Below are positions 40,201-55,200 of a stretch of DNA of 64,000 nt, one piece after another. Below the pieces are notes generated by a model. It was not told where the DNA came from. It ran no database searches and saw only the letters and a program-made list of their open reading frames with translations. The position numbers and the translations under genes are program-made. The stretch is from Tigriopus japonicus (taxonomy: Eukaryota; Arthropoda; Copepoda; Harpacticoida; Harpacticidae): contig JAAGOF010000234.1 of NCBI GenBank assembly GCA_010645155.1, forward strand, positions 766,736-830,735, in the 5' to 3' direction. The number at the start of each line of letters is the position of its first letter. Within the stretch, counting starts at the first letter, position 1.

Positions 40201-43200
40201 AACTCTTACAGTAAACTTCGTTGGACGCGAATATTTTAACATGAATATGCTTCATTTCAAACGAGCCTTTCTAAATACAAATCTGGCTGTTTTGGTGGGT
40301 TCCACTTGAATTTTACTTTTTAGCTAACCAAGGAAAACTAAAGCAAGGAGGCGACAGGACCTTTTTTGGTCCCGCCAAGTTAGGCCACTGAGAGCAATTT
40401 TCCAGAACACTCAGAAGTTGAATTTTCATTCATTTACTCATTCCAAAATTATCAAATTCATTCATATGATACCAATTGATTTTCAAATCTAAATTTGACC
40501 TTTGGTTTGATGCATTTTAGGCAAAATAAGGAATGCACAAGTTCAGTTTTGTAAGAGTTTGGGTTTAAGAAATATCCCATTCTTCCCAATCTTTGGTCAT
40601 TTTTTGTTATGTTGGATAAAAAATATAATATCAAACTATATCTGACTGAAAATGAATTAGAAAGAGTTTCTAAGTGATTTACAATTAATATGATCTATAA
40701 ATATATAAGCTAACTTTTGAGGGTTGAGAGTTGAGGGGCACGACTTCATCTCTTTGAAAATTGAACTATGGTGTTTAAAGTGACTAAAGTGATGGAGTGA
40801 AAGCCATTTCCACGATGCTCTGAAGATCTGCAGATCTTTTTTAGATTATTTCCAAGAAAGTCTCCAGTATTGAGATTGTATCATTCAATGGATAAACTAT
40901 TGCTTTAGGAAACTTCAAATGCCAATATGACAAATCTTAATGGCTGCTTGGATATTTTTGTTTAAATCTTTAGACACTTTCATGAACTGGGTACCTGAGT
41001 TATAATTAAAGTGGCGCAAACCATTGCTGAAAAAGCACTCTTTGATATGCTTCCAGAACCTTAATTTGCCTTGACACAACACAAATACTCCTGGCAAAAC
41101 ATCTAAATGAATGTTCAAAGCCAAAGAAAGCATTGGAGATTTTGGGCACTATTCAGAGGAAATCTTGGCTCAAAAAGGCTCTTTGGAGCCATAGAATTGA
41201 AGAGATATTCTTGGCAACTTAAAGCACATTTTTTCCCTACCCACCACTCTTGTTCGCGTTCCTTTTTTATAATTATTTCCCGAACTTAATTTCATTTAAC
41301 TTAATGTACTCTGACACCCCCCTGATTATTATGGTTTCAGAAAGCTAGAAACAGAGGATGTGAGTAACGATGGGAATCCTAGCAAGCAAACTGAAAAATC
41401 CACCGGGATTCCTGAATTTAGCCTCTTCCTCGACCTCTTGGTGGGTGAATTACAAGCTAAACTTCAAGATTTGCTCTCAGTCTACGACGATATCTCTCCA
41501 AACCTATTGAAAGTAGAGGAAATTCTCTTTCAATCCCGAACGATGAGAGCGCCTGCAATGAGCAATTACTACCAACATTGGGAGGAAGCCTGTTACAAGG
41601 CTTTGGTCACCATGGTCTTGGCTAACTTGGACAAATACGTGGATCTTTTAGAACGGGATGAACCAAGCTTTTCGGTTCAAGTCGTTCTTTTGGCCAATGA
41701 AGTCATACTGCAACCGGATCCATCAAATGTAATCGAATTGGTTCTCAGTGTGGTCAAGAAGATTTTGGAAGGAACAAAACATTTCCACAGACACTATCGG
41801 TAAGAAAGCCATTCTTCGATTTGGTTAATTCAATCTCGACGACAATCAGATGAAATTAAAATAAACTATATCGGTTAAGAATCTGCAAACACTCAAATTC
41901 AAATCTTGAATTCCTGAAAAAGTTCTTGCAAAATATATATTTCGAGCAAAATCCCGCAGAATTTCAGTGATCGAGTCAAAAAACGACAAAAGTTGCTGTT
42001 TGTTGCGAAAAAATCGAAAGTTGCTAATTTTGATAAAAATGCCCATTTTTTGTGCAAGTTGCATTTAACAACTTTATCCGAGCACAAGTTATTATTCATG
42101 CGTAGGGTCCGGATTTTTTATAAGTAAAACGTTTTCAAAATATTTCGTCCTTTTTCCTCGTTTTTGTAAATATTTTGACTGTTTGAAGAAAAAATTGAAT
42201 ATTTTCATGAAATTTTTTTTTGGGGGGGAGGGGATTTTTTATTCCGCTACAAGGAATGGGATTCCCTGTAAAGAGAGTTAATGATTTTAAGACAGAAAAA
42301 ATATCTCCGGCAAAGCTGAGGAATGACCAATGCTCAATGGGGCTTACCCAAAATGAACCCAAAATATCTACAACAGGGTAGATGTGCTGAGATTCCAATT
42401 TCATAAACATAACTACTGTGACATACGGAAAATACTGCGCTGAAAATCGTATTTTAAAATCAATCAGATGTCAAATGTGGCTCCGAAAACGGCCAAATGC
42501 ATTAAATTCACCAAAATCATGTTTGGAAAATCGGTGACCATGGACAAAATTAGTTTTCCGGGTCCTATTCTTATTGGTAAAAGGCAGGAAAAGTTTTTTT
42601 GGAGGTCAAAAAAAGTATTTTTATGTCTTGGAAATGGCGTTTTATGTGATAAAAAGTGGGAAATATGTAATTTTTGAATAGCTAAAGCATCATTAAAGTT
42701 GGAACAATGATTAGTTCCTCATTCTAAATAATCAATAATCAATCATTTTTGGGAAAATGTTCCCAAAGAGGCCAAAACAAGTGGTTTTTCAACCATAAAT
42801 GCAGATACATATCAAGGCTCTTGATCTTACGATTGTAACAACGTATCGGCCACCTTCTTGTAGCTCTTCTTCATTTCTATCAGCTCTCCAATTTATTGGA
42901 AAGGAGTTAGATCGAAAGGTTTGTTCTCGCCTCTTTGTAATTGGCGACTTCAATTTTCCGGCTAGCATTTTTGAATGGGAGGTTAGTCCGGATGGGTACA
43001 TTCCCATGGCGAAAACGGCATCGCCGTCTTTCGAAAAATTAGAAGAGTTTGCGATCTTGCGTAATCTCTCTCAACACGTTGGTGTTGCAACCAGAGCAGA
43101 GAGTGTTCTGGACTTAGTTTTTTTTTCAATGACCCTGATCTGATCCAGGATGTCCATGTTGCCCCATGTTGTCTTTCAGATCATCACATTCTTGAGATAG

Positions 43201-46200
43201 GGTCGACCATTACTCAAAAGCCTGCGAGCTCTAGAGTTAAACGTGCTCAAAAGGTGGGCGTGGCCAAGTTTAAGTTCAAAGATGAACACTGGCCTCTTAT
43301 TGTTGAAAGATTAGGCGAGTTGGAGTTGATTTCCATTCTAAAGCAGGAAACATCAATAGATAAAGCTATCAATAAGCTAATTTCACTTTTTGACGAGGTT
43401 TGTTTGTCCAGTGGTATTCCAGAAATAGTGGCAAAAGGTAAGCCATTGTCTAGGATTCCAAAGGTAAGAAAGAAGTTGTTTAAACGGAGTTGTCAGCTTT
43501 CGAATAGACTTCGGCGTACTTCAAATCCAGTAGTTGTAGCTAGCCTCCAAAATAAATTGACCTTGGTTCAAGCTAAGATTAGGGCCTCCATTGATTCTGA
43601 TCAGATGGAAAAGGAAAGTAGAGTTGTCCAGGAGGTTAAGACTAATCCAAAAGCGTTTTTCTCGTTCGCAAATACAAAGAGAAAAATGAAGCATCCTGTA
43701 GGACCTTTTGAGGTCGACGGTAAAACCGTCAATGATAGTGAGGTTATAGCCAATTTGCTTGGAGGTCAGTTTTCAAGTGTATTTTCAATTCCGAAAAGGG
43801 TAGTCAGAGCAGGTCATGACTGTAGCAATGTTGTTGATGAGACTGGCATTGATAGTCAGTATAATCGCCTGGAGGATCTGGTAGTCACAGATCAAGATGC
43901 TTTTGAGGCCATCAAGAGCTTAAAGCTCTCGAGTTCTCCTGGACCTGATGGTGTGACATCTCAGTTTCTGATGAAATGCTCACATACTCTTGCCCCAGTT
44001 TTCTCCTACTTGATGCGTTGCATCTTAGATCAAGGCAATTTTCCCGCTTCTCTAAAAATAGCTCATGTCGTTCCAATTTATAAGGGCGAAGATAAGTCAC
44101 TCCCTAGTAATTATAGGCCCATTTCTCTGACTTCCAGCGTTGCAAAGGTTTTTGAGAAGATTATGAAGTCCAAGCTTGTAGATTATTTGGAAGTCCATGA
44201 TTTAATTCCTTCCGGACAGCATGGGTTTCGAGCTCATTTTAGTACAGTAACCCAATTGGTTGATCATATTGAGCAAATCATTGAAGGGCTTGAAAGTCAC
44301 GAGTCAGTTGATGTAGTCTATCTTGACTTTGCCAAGGCCTTTGATAAGATAGATCATGGTCTTTTGCTCGATCAACTCAAAGAGTTTGGGATCCAGGGTA
44401 AGGTCTTGAATTGGATTGGTAGTTTCATGAGTGAAAGGAAGCAAATAGTCAAGGTTGAAGGATCATTTAGTGGCATGTATGATGTCAAGTCAGGTGTTCC
44501 ACAAGGTTCGATTTTAGGTCCGCTCCTGTTTATTCTCTTTATTGCTCCTCTCCAGAAGTTTAGAACAAAAGCCAGTATTTTTTCATATGCGGATGACACA
44601 AAATTAGTTTGTGGAAGGAATGGTCAGGACTCGAAATGTTTAGTTGAGGACTTGGAGAAAGTCTACTGTTGGGTTGGTCAGAGTAATATGGCATTGAACG
44701 GGATGAAATTCCGCACAATGACGTATGGGACGTCCAAATTAGATGTTCCACTCAAAGCCAATGGAGGTTGTGATATTGAGCAGGTATCGTCCATGAGGGA
44801 TTTAGGAGTTGTCATCCAAGATGATGGAAAGTTTGATGAGCAAATCCAGTTGAAAGTGGGAAAGGCATTTCAAACATGTGGCTGGATCTATCGCACTTTC
44901 AAGTCCAGAGATAGTATTACGATGCTAACTTTGTACAAGTCGATTGTTCAACCGCATCTTGAATATGCCTCACCCATTTGGGCTCCATTGAGTTCAGCAG
45001 GTTTGCAAAAGGTCGAGCAGGTCCAAAGATGTTTTACTAGGAACGTCACAGGAATGAGAGAGCTCTCGTATTGGGAGAGGCTCCAAAAGTTAGGGCTGTA
45101 CAGTACTCAGAGAATGTATGAAAGGTATCTGATACTGTATGTTTTCAAGAGTATTCATGGGCTCTGTCCTAACCCAGGCTTTGAGATCAGTTGCAGCGAT
45201 CGTAGAGGTTTTACGTGCGTTCTGAGTGCACCTCCAAATCCAAGGGAATCGAGACTAGTTTGAACAATGAAGTCCTCCTCTCTTCTTTATCGGGCTCCTT
45301 CATTGTTCAATTTGTTACCCATTAGTCTTCGTCGGGAATATGTAGGATCTGATCCTCTAACAGTATTTAAGGCAGGATTGGACAAATTTTTGAATACTAT
45401 TCCTGACCAACCCACTATTCAAGGATTGTACAGATCTGCCAACAGTACCTCATTGGTAGATCAAATTTCATATAAACGGTAATTTTATAAACTACAGTAA
45501 ATTAATCATTAACTCTCTTTACAGGGAATCCCAATCCTTGTAGCGGTATTAAAAAATCCGCCCCCCCCCCCCAATATATATAAACTTTTCACATAATATT
45601 TCGCCATTCATTAATGAGGAAGGACACCATATTGTATGGCGAGCTAATTTCATGGTTTTTTTTTCCTTTTTAAAGCGGAACATGGATTTCCTCGCCCATT
45701 GTAACCCAAGGGAACAATATCAAAGATTGTGAATCATCGTTTTATGACGATATCATCTTACTACCTGATGTCAAAGCCAAGGTCGATCAAGTGCAAACGC
45801 TATTGACGGACACAATCAAATCAATCCAGTCATATTTGGGAGAATGGAAGTCTTTTCGCAACTTGTGGGCATTTTCCAAAGAAAACACTTGTCAAGTCTT
45901 TATTGCGAGCTCACCCTCGTGCATTAAATTTGACGAAAAACTCTTATTTTACCACAACATCAAGCGACTAGTCTCATCCAAACCGAATGAAAAAAAGTTC
46001 CGTGCCATTTTGCTGAACCTCGTTCCACTCAAAACAAGTCTAATTAAACACATTCAGGAATGGATTGACACTTTGGGCATCTACCTGGACAAGACTTCAA
46101 AGCAGACGCTGACCTTGGTGTCTGATAAAGTTCTTTCACTTTCGGACTCTCTCACCCAATGCACAAACCCAAAACAAATGGAATCCAGTATTCGAGTCAT

Positions 46201-49200
46201 TGGAGCCGTAGAGGATAACTCTTTGGAAGTAGAAATGGCATTTAAAGATATGCACGAAAGATTTCGAACACTCAACATGTACGGGATTGAGGTTAGCCAA
46301 GACGAAATTCAGAAGGCACGCCACTTACCACTGGTTTGGAATGAGTTGTTTATGAAGGCCAAGGTTGAGCACTTTCGATTAAGACCAATGCAAGATTTGT
46401 ATAAGCAACGCCTGGTCAAACGAGTGGCTCAATTTGCAAAGAAAGTCGCACAAACATATTGCAGTTTTCAAGAGCGAGGCCCTGCCACAACATTTACCAC
46501 ACTGGTTGAGTCCAATGTGATTCTCACCATTTTCAAGGACAAGCTTCAAGTTTTGTTACTCGAGCAAGACGAAATGGTTCAGTCCCATCAAGTGCTCAAA
46601 TTACCAATCCCCCACTTTGCCAAGCTATTTTCCTTGGCCGAAGACATCCGCCAAAATTCCGATATATTAGCGCTATACAATGAATACCAAGATGTGCTGG
46701 AGATGATGCGGAAGGTCAAACTCACCGAGTACCCCAAGAGCATCCCTTTTGAACACCTCAAAAGTTTTCGATTAAGACTAGACTCCTATGGAGAAAAGAT
46801 GCGTCAAGACAATCAGCAACTGTCCTCTCTGGATTCTTTGATCAAGCGAACCGATCATTCACTGAAATTGGTCCAAATGTATCAAGACCACCATTTGACC
46901 CTGCACCTTTGGAACAGACATTTCCCTTCTGATGAGCATGCCATAGGAGAATATATTTCTTCATTCTTAGATTTTGACCCTGACCTTCTCGACGAAAAAA
47001 TGTCACATCTCATTGAGGCCGTCCAATCCGAAGTTGAATTAGCCAACCGATTAAAAGATATCAATGCTTTCTGGCAGAATCAAAATTTCGAATTCCAGAA
47101 AATGGTTTTGGACAAGGAGCCTAATAAGCATCTCGTTATGATCAGCAATTTGGACCAATCTCTCAATCAAGGCATCACGCATGCGGAAGAGATCAAAGGC
47201 ATGATCCATCTGCAGCAGGCCGCCTATTTGATTCAAGAGATTCAAAGTCTCAAATCAACGCTTTTACAAATTGTGAGCATTCTCAACATTTGGACCAAGG
47301 TTCAAGTCAATTGCTTCAGCTTGGTGCGCATCCTCTATTTCCAACCACTGCAATTAGAGGCGGAATTCCAGTTATACGCTCACTTTGATGAAGACTTTAA
47401 GCAATACGCTCGAATGATGAGTGACGTCACGAAGAGACCCTCTATTTTTAAAGCGTGTAACGCAACCAATCGTTGGTCGGATCTTTTCGAGTTTGAAAAG
47501 ATATTTTCCAATCACAACGTCGTGCTCAAATCCATTGTCGAGGTTCGAACCGAGACCCTGCCTCGCCTCCGATTCTTGCCGTTTTCGATGATCTTATCGC
47601 TTCTGGGCGGGTGGAACGAGAACGAAGAAGCTTTTCAGAAGGCAGTTTGTCATGTATTTGGGTATGGAGTTACCAAGCTCGCCATTAAAGAGACAGATCT
47701 GGGGAGTTTCCAATGCAAATTAGTCCTAAAAGACGGAGAATCGTTGGAAGTGCTACGTGACATATCCACATTCCAACGAATTGAAGATTTCATTTCGTCA
47801 GTTCTTAATCTAGCAAAACAGAGCTTAGAACATTTTGTGGCCTCGGCCATGAACAAAATGCCTTCATCTCCATCTAGGGACATTTCATCATCGTTCGATT
47901 TGGTTCAGAACGAAGAACTGACTCAAGTTTCCTTCTTGCGCCTTGAAGTTGCGTTCAGTAACTCAATTGAGACAACTATGAACGACCCCAAACCCAGAAA
48001 ACAGCTTTTAAAGCATTTCACTCGGCAAAGCGAAAAACTGACGGAAAACCTTATTTCTGAACATCGAAGAGACTTCGAGGAAACTATCAAGAGTCGAAAT
48101 TTTCTCAACTGGTTTCGTTCCAAGAGCCAACTTCTGGTTCGCTTATTAGACTACAATGTCAGTCATAAGCGCGATTTCCAATGGCAATCGTGCATGCGCT
48201 ACTATTGGAATGGCCGAACATCGAGCGTGATGGTACACCAAGGCAAGGCCAAGCTTGACTATGCTTATGAATTTCAACACCTGGATATGTTAGCCTTTGA
48301 ATTAGACCATTCGGAGCGATACCAATATGCCATGACTCAGGCCATTGCCGATAATCAGAGTCTGCTCATGCAGGGGCCTGCCTTGTCGGGCAAAAGGACT
48401 ACATTCGTGGATTTGGCCAAACGCTTGGGCCAATTTTACGTGACGAGAGAGGTTTTCTCGCCCACCGACGCTCTCTCAACGTTTCTGACCTTTTTGTCAT
48501 CAGTATGCCAGGCGAATTGTTGGGGTCTCATTGGGGGATTGGATTGCATTCCGTGGGAGGGCCTTTGCACGTTGACCAATACGTTTCGCAACCTTCACGA
48601 TGCCTATTCCAAGCGATTACGGGAATTCGAATTACTATCCAACCAAAGAATCCAACTTGGCCTCTCCGCTGTTGTGGCTTGCAAAATTACTCTTGGTAAG
48701 GGTTTAAATTATCGCTAAAGCACAGACAAGATTTGAAAATGCAAAATTTGCAACTACTTTTCTTTTAAACAAAGATGCCACTTTGTTACTCTTAAATTTC
48801 ATGTTAGTGTATGTGCGTGTGTCAGGTAAGATTTTGGGTTTTGGTGCAATGCAAGCCACTGCCTACTAGCTTAGGCGTTGGCAAGTGGTGTGCCCCAAGA
48901 TGACTTTTTGTGGACCCGGAGCCTCAAGGAATGTGCAAAATGGTGATCCTCTCAGCAATCAATTGTATTATCAATGGTGTCACTCTTGGGCTCTAAGCCC
49001 TTGAAAGTAAAACTGTGAGGCTTAGTTCCCACCATCGTTTGTTAAGTGGTCCAATGATCTTAACGAAATAAGTTTGATGGGCCTCAGGCGTTATTTCTTT
49101 TCCTCAATTTCATTATCAGGAAGAACGCACTTAAGTGAAATATTGAGAAACATATTTCATTATTATTTATAGTACACTTTTTTATGTATTCAACAAAAAT

Positions 49201-52200
49201 TACAAAGAAATATGTCTAACAGCTTCATCTTCAAATTTACGGTTCCTCGAAGTACCATGTTTAAAATGGTCTAAAATCGAAATGAAACATTCTGAGTTAT
49301 AAATGGCACGTGAACTATTTTGACGTTGCGCGAGTCGAACTCGCAATGTTCTGTTCATTAATATACAAATCTCTTTGATTCCACTCGACTAATGTTCCGT
49401 CTACAATCAGGGGTTGAAAGGCCCTGACATATTATTCCCAAAGTGGACGGACTCAAATAGATACCTCTGACCCAAGCACTAGGTTGTTTACCTTGATAGC
49501 TCCTGAACTAAGAGAGCAGTGAGCACCTACTAATACTTGGGCTTCAATGGGACAAAAATCCGTGAGTGCGTGACCGCTTTTTTTTCAAGTAGCGAAGGGC
49601 CTACTTTACCGTTTTAAGAGACTTCTATTGTAGTAATGCTTCAGTAGAAATGCAATTACATGATGTTTTCGACAGTCTATTCCCAAAGTTAGGAGGAGTT
49701 CTCTTAGGGCTGTGACGTCACTTCTCATGGAGTCCGGTGATTAATATTGGTAAGACCGTCACAGTCCATATAATGGTTAGCCCTCGCTTTGTGCGAGAAA
49801 AAGGTGGACAACAACAGGGTGGCCAACTTTGTTTTGGAGCGACGATGCTAGTTAAAGTCAAATCAATGCTAGAAAAGTGCTAGTTGGAAAATGGAAAATG
49901 CTAGAAAAATGCTACCTTTTCTAAAACAAAAAAGGGACTGCAGCGGCTATTATGCCTATTAGTGAATATTTGAATATATATTTTGACTTTAATTTTGCCG
50001 AAATTGGCACAAAATATATTTTTCTGCTACTTGCCAAAACTAGTTAAAATATTTGCCTTCAAAAATTTATAATGCATTGATTGTAAAATGAATCATTGAG
50101 AGCAAAACAAAGCGTTTAAGCAAATGTTTTAAACGCTTTCTTCAAATTTACTAGGATTAAATTAAACTAGTGATAAACCAAAGGCGCTTTTTTGTTTCAA
50201 TTTCACTTATGCCTCTTTGAAAACCAAAAGCAGAAATGCATTTTAAAGACTAATATTTCACACCAAAGTTGAATATTTCTTGGTTCAGAAACCTTTGCAA
50301 CTTATTTTCCCTATTTTATAAAACTTTTAATCTCTCAACTTTAAACACATCAACAGTTTAAATTTCAAAGTGAATTTTGCATGTTAAGAATTTTGTGATC
50401 AGCTACTTTTCATTTAAAAAAAGGCCCTCTTTTAACAAAAATTATTTAGGTTAACAGCCCTTTTTGATTGTTTTTTTACTGCAACACTGATTTATCCATT
50501 CTAAATTTAAAAATCTGTTTTTCTGTAGTTGGTGTTGTAGTTCCATCACAAATCTAAACTTTTTTGAGACAAGCAATGCTTTGTGCCCCTTCTCAAGTTG
50601 CCTAGACAAAGCCTGTAAACAGAAATTTGGTTACCTGTACTGTAGAACCAACTTGAAAATAAGGATCACAAGCCTTCCAATATTTCTTTTTTTAAGTCAG
50701 GGAACGTAGGCAAATTCAGCTGTCAAAATCAGCTATATTTGAAGCCCAAAATTGGATGCTTTTTCCAAAAAGTGCTAGAATAATGCTAAAATGTTATTCA
50801 ATTTTGTTATTCTAGAGCCTTTCAAATAATGCTAGAAAAATGCTAAAAATCCGAGCGATGCTAATCAAAATTCTGCAATCCTTTTGCCCTTGAAAAAATG
50901 CTAATTTTCAGAAACTAGCATCGAAAAATGCTAGTTGGCCACACTGGACAACAATCAGTTGGTACATACAGGAACCCCTGAAAGGGGTGGACACGAACTC
51001 CGATTTTTGAAAAAATGGTATGAGGCCGAGGCCATATTTTGACACAATGTCATTTATTCCTTATTAACGATTAAAACTGTTGAACATGCATCTTGAAAGC
51101 ATTCAGGTTAACTTTTTGTGTTAATATTTATTGACTAATTGTTCTTTACCTTGATTTTAGAGGTCCCAGCACTCCTTTTACTCGTCTCATGAACTTTTGA
51201 CATTCAGCTCTCCAAAGGATTTTAGGCCTCATAAGGATGAGGAAAATACATAGATGGAATCTTGCTTCACCCAATAGTCCAACTTTTGTGAAACAATGCT
51301 AAATAGAAGTATCTGTGGTGATATCTGGAGGGTTACTCCTCTCCCATCCTCATCAGCACCTCCACGACGCAGGAACCATTTCTATAGGAAGATGAAGGAA
51401 TGAGAATAGTCTCATTTTGAAACAAGATGGAGTCCAAGTCGGAGATGTTGTTGGCTATAACTATTGAATGGCACTTTTGACGGTTCTGGATCAGATCAGC
51501 CATCTGATCCTGATTGGAATTGGAACAAAGGCAATCACGACGTCCTTGAGACAAAATAAGTGAAAAACATGAGGATTAAATCCTGGATTGTGGATTTGAT
51601 TGAAAATGTTTCAAGTCTTGGGGCTCAAGAAGGTCAGGACCACGCAGGACTGGGGCTAAGGGTCCTTCAGGACCAGAGGATCATGTCTTTTCGTTGCAGG
51701 GATAGGCTCTACGTGCTTGATAGGGTTTGATTGATCTTCTTAGTTCTTAGATCCCTTTGTCCAGGAATAACCAATCAAATTGAGCCAAAAAATCCACACA
51801 ATTCAATCTTGGTGGGAGCATTTCATTCTCAAGACTTTGAGAGGGTCCATGTAATCCGGGTTAGACTGTCAGATCACCAATTTGGGCTGACTGAGTCAGA
51901 AGGCAAATCAAAATATTGAGCCCATCCATTGCTAGTAGCCACACCTGATATGTTTCGAAGTCATCTTAATTTGTTCTTCATTTGATCGAATTCTTGACAC
52001 TGAGGACTTCTTCTTTCTTTGTTCCATGTGGACCTTAATGCGAACGCAGATTCCTCTTGGAAAGGAACCAAATTTACCCCACAAACTCTCCCCAGGATCA
52101 AAACGGGGATTTTTATCACGCTCATCCATTAGACAACTTGAACAACCTAAGAATATCTTACCTGTCCTTGAATTATCCTGAACTAAAAGACACAACCATA

Positions 52201-55200
52201 TAATAAAAGAAATTTGAGGATGGACCATCATTTATAGAACAATGCCAAGGTGACACAACCTAAAACAAACTTGATTTCATACAAAGTTTGGCATGTGTTA
52301 GTTAAGTTCAGGATAACACATGGATGGGTTCAACTGTAAGTTCAAAGATATTAATAAGACGTTCAAATCGGATAATAGATAAGCTCGGAAAACCCCGCTA
52401 TTTTGTTGTTGATAATTCAAGGAATAGTAAGATATGCTTAAGTTGTTCAATGGATGAGCATAAAGAAACTCCCCGTTTTGGTCCGTGGGAAAGTTTCTTC
52501 TTAATCCTTTTACGCAAAAGAGGAATTTGGGCTCAGATTCTGGTCCATATTCGTTCTTTTTGCTGTAGTTAGGTCTATCACTTCCGAAGGTTGTAGCCGG
52601 TAACCTAGTCATCATCAGACTTCATTTGATCACTTTGATCGTCACCTTGTAGAAAAGACACCTTGTGGGGGGTTCACTCGCACTCCATGATGTGGTCATT
52701 CATTCATTCATTCACTATTTCATTAACTCGTTCTTGGCTGAACTTAATGTCTTCGAAATACCCACATCAGACTGATTTTGGGGCGTGGAGTTGACCTCTA
52801 CCAAGGCTAGGACTTGGCTGGACCCGCTTGAAACACAGAAAACCCCGATTGGCGCACTATCTTTTGGACTCTTGGTCGATTTCCGTTTGATTTTCCACTC
52901 CCAACATGGCCGTTTGTACTTCTTGTTTACTTACGAACTCTCGGCCTCATCCGTGTGAGGTTGCGAGCTAGGAAATTCCGCGAGTTCGTATCCAGTATTT
53001 ATACTATTATATAGGTTATCCCTGGTACATAACACTACACCCTAGAAATACTAGAAGGCAGAGATTGGCATTCAAATCTATGATTGCCCGACCCGGCACG
53101 GACTGTCTGTGACGTCATTCATCATGCGGGAAGCCGAAGTTCATGATTAAAGGAACCTTTTCTTCTAAGAAACACATCTAAACTATTTCGCTCATCTAAT
53201 AGGGCAGTTTGGTTATTGAAAATCCTCAAGTCTGCTGGAAATGTGTCTAAGGTATTAACCCGATATGCAAAAAGTGAATTTCAACTAGTGTGGAGTTTAA
53301 ACAGGGGCCGATTAGTTCACATGATCGGGTGATTGACAACACAATCTTAGTGATGTGAAATCTCGGCTTGCGCAAGTTTTTTCACGGGAGGTGGCAGGGT
53401 AGGGTTACCTCTTAGAGAATGGGTGCTTTGCTCTGGTATATGAGCAAACACGAATTTGAGGTTGATTTGCAACCCTGCTCAGAAGTCACGAAAGTCGGGG
53501 ATGCCTTGCCTTTTGTCGCTTCTTAAAGAAAAAAACCTGTTTATGAAGGCTGGTAGACAGTGGGGAATATGATTTCACATAAGAAAATTGGCAACCCCAG
53601 CACCAGGTCAGATCACTACAAAATCAACAAAGAAGAAGTACTCTTGTTTGTTGTTGAACTTCGTTAGAATTAGCTGAATGTTCAACTGAATGCTCTTGAA
53701 CAATCACCAGCGTGAATCATCGGCACCGTGTGTTAGCCTATGAATGCCAATATCTATCTTAGTGTATCTACTACACCCCAAAATGGTGGGAATTTCGAAC
53801 TTTTCAAATATTTGCCAGCGTGCCCAAATCCTGAACAAACTCGACGTACCGTTTTCGAAGCAATCGTGCGTCGTTACTTTTAAGCACGCGGTCACCTACT
53901 TGCTCTTTCTTGGAACATCCAATGTCAGTGATGTGCAAACTCAAACAAGCAAAGGAAACAAACTTGTCAATCACATTAATTCTTATTTAGAGGATCCCTT
54001 TTAAATTTCGAGAGCCATTCATACAAACTGTCGCAAAAAGCGACTTTAAGTAGCAAAAACGGATCGATCATTTAGAGTGCAAATGTGGAGAATTTTATCA
54101 AAATTGCTCTTTACTTTGCTCAGTTTGGATGCCTTTCATGCATCCCTGATATTTTAAAATTGGTGGCATTCAACTGGAAATGGTAAATTATCTTATGAAG
54201 AAACAGTTTTAGCTTCGAAGTATATCTTTATTGTTGTTTCAGTTTAAAGTTATTACAGATTTAAAATGCTACCCCTGAACTTCAACTAGGAAAAAAGGAA
54301 AGGAAAATGTTTTTTTTAAAGATTTTTGTGGATTTGTGAACACTTTTGTGACAAACATAAGTCTTCATGTGTTCGGCCATTAAGTGTTGTATAGGCTACA
54401 CGCTTGCCAAAGGCAAGCAGCTCCAGCCATCTGAGAACCTAATCAACTCTATCAATTTCAAGCCAGACTCAAAATTCCTGGATTTTGTTCAACCAATGGG
54501 TAAAAGCCACCCCCAAAGCAACTAGAAGCCTACTGTACAAACATGGTCATTTGCAATCCCTTCATTTGAATGACTGTACCCATCAAAGACAGAAAAGGTT
54601 GTGATATTGAGCAGGTATTATCTATGCAGGATATGGAACTTGTCATCCAAGATGATGGAAAGTTTGTCAAGTATATCCAGTTGAAAGTGGGCAAACGTAT
54701 GGTTGGATCTACCGCACTTTAAAGTCCAGAGATAGTGATACGATACTAACTCTGTACAAGTCGGTTGCTCAGCCTCATCTTGAATATGCCTCACCCATTT
54801 AGGCTCCAATGAGTTCGGCAGGTTTGCGAAAGGTCGGACAGGTCCAAAGGCTCTGCCTAACCCAGGATTTGAGGTCAGGTGTAGCGATCGAAGAGGTTTT
54901 AATTGTGCTCTGAGAGCATCTTCAGATCCCAAGGAATCGAGTCCAGTTCGAACAATGAAGTCTTCCTCTCTTCTTTATCAAGCTCCTTCAATGTTCAATC
55001 GGGTGAACGAAGTTGTTCTTCTATCTCCCCAAATGGCGCTCGGGCAACTCACAAACCCGTTTGTCTGCATTGGCGAGAGTGACATTTTTTGTCCGATAGT
55101 TCTATATTTACAATAAGTGAGAGAAAAATGGTAGCTTTGATAGTGTTTCAAACTGCACCCACAGATGTCAGTCACACCTCGCCTGTGTAAATGGTTCTGT

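Larger units (their letters stand above)
41800..45675 (+). other. Dynein intron 2
   Basis: A GT-AG intron of 3876 bp (GTAAGA donor, CTTTTTAAAG acceptor), phase 2. It is mostly filled by a non-LTR retrotransposon in the sense direction (42795-45482), flanked by a 67-bp inverted pair (42222-42288 and 45504-45572). Confidence 0.88.

Noticed and set aside
48505..48699. Frame-shifted open frames within the dynein exons, both strands
   Set aside because: They are shadows of the long coding frame, which is supported by domain alignment and exact splice phasing.
49325..49400. A tRNA-like stretch on the minus strand (TAGTCGAGTGG and GAGTTCGACTCG)
   Set aside because: The acceptor ends do not pair and the T stem has a mismatch. 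It may be a decayed tRNA relic or chance, so no RNA gene is called.
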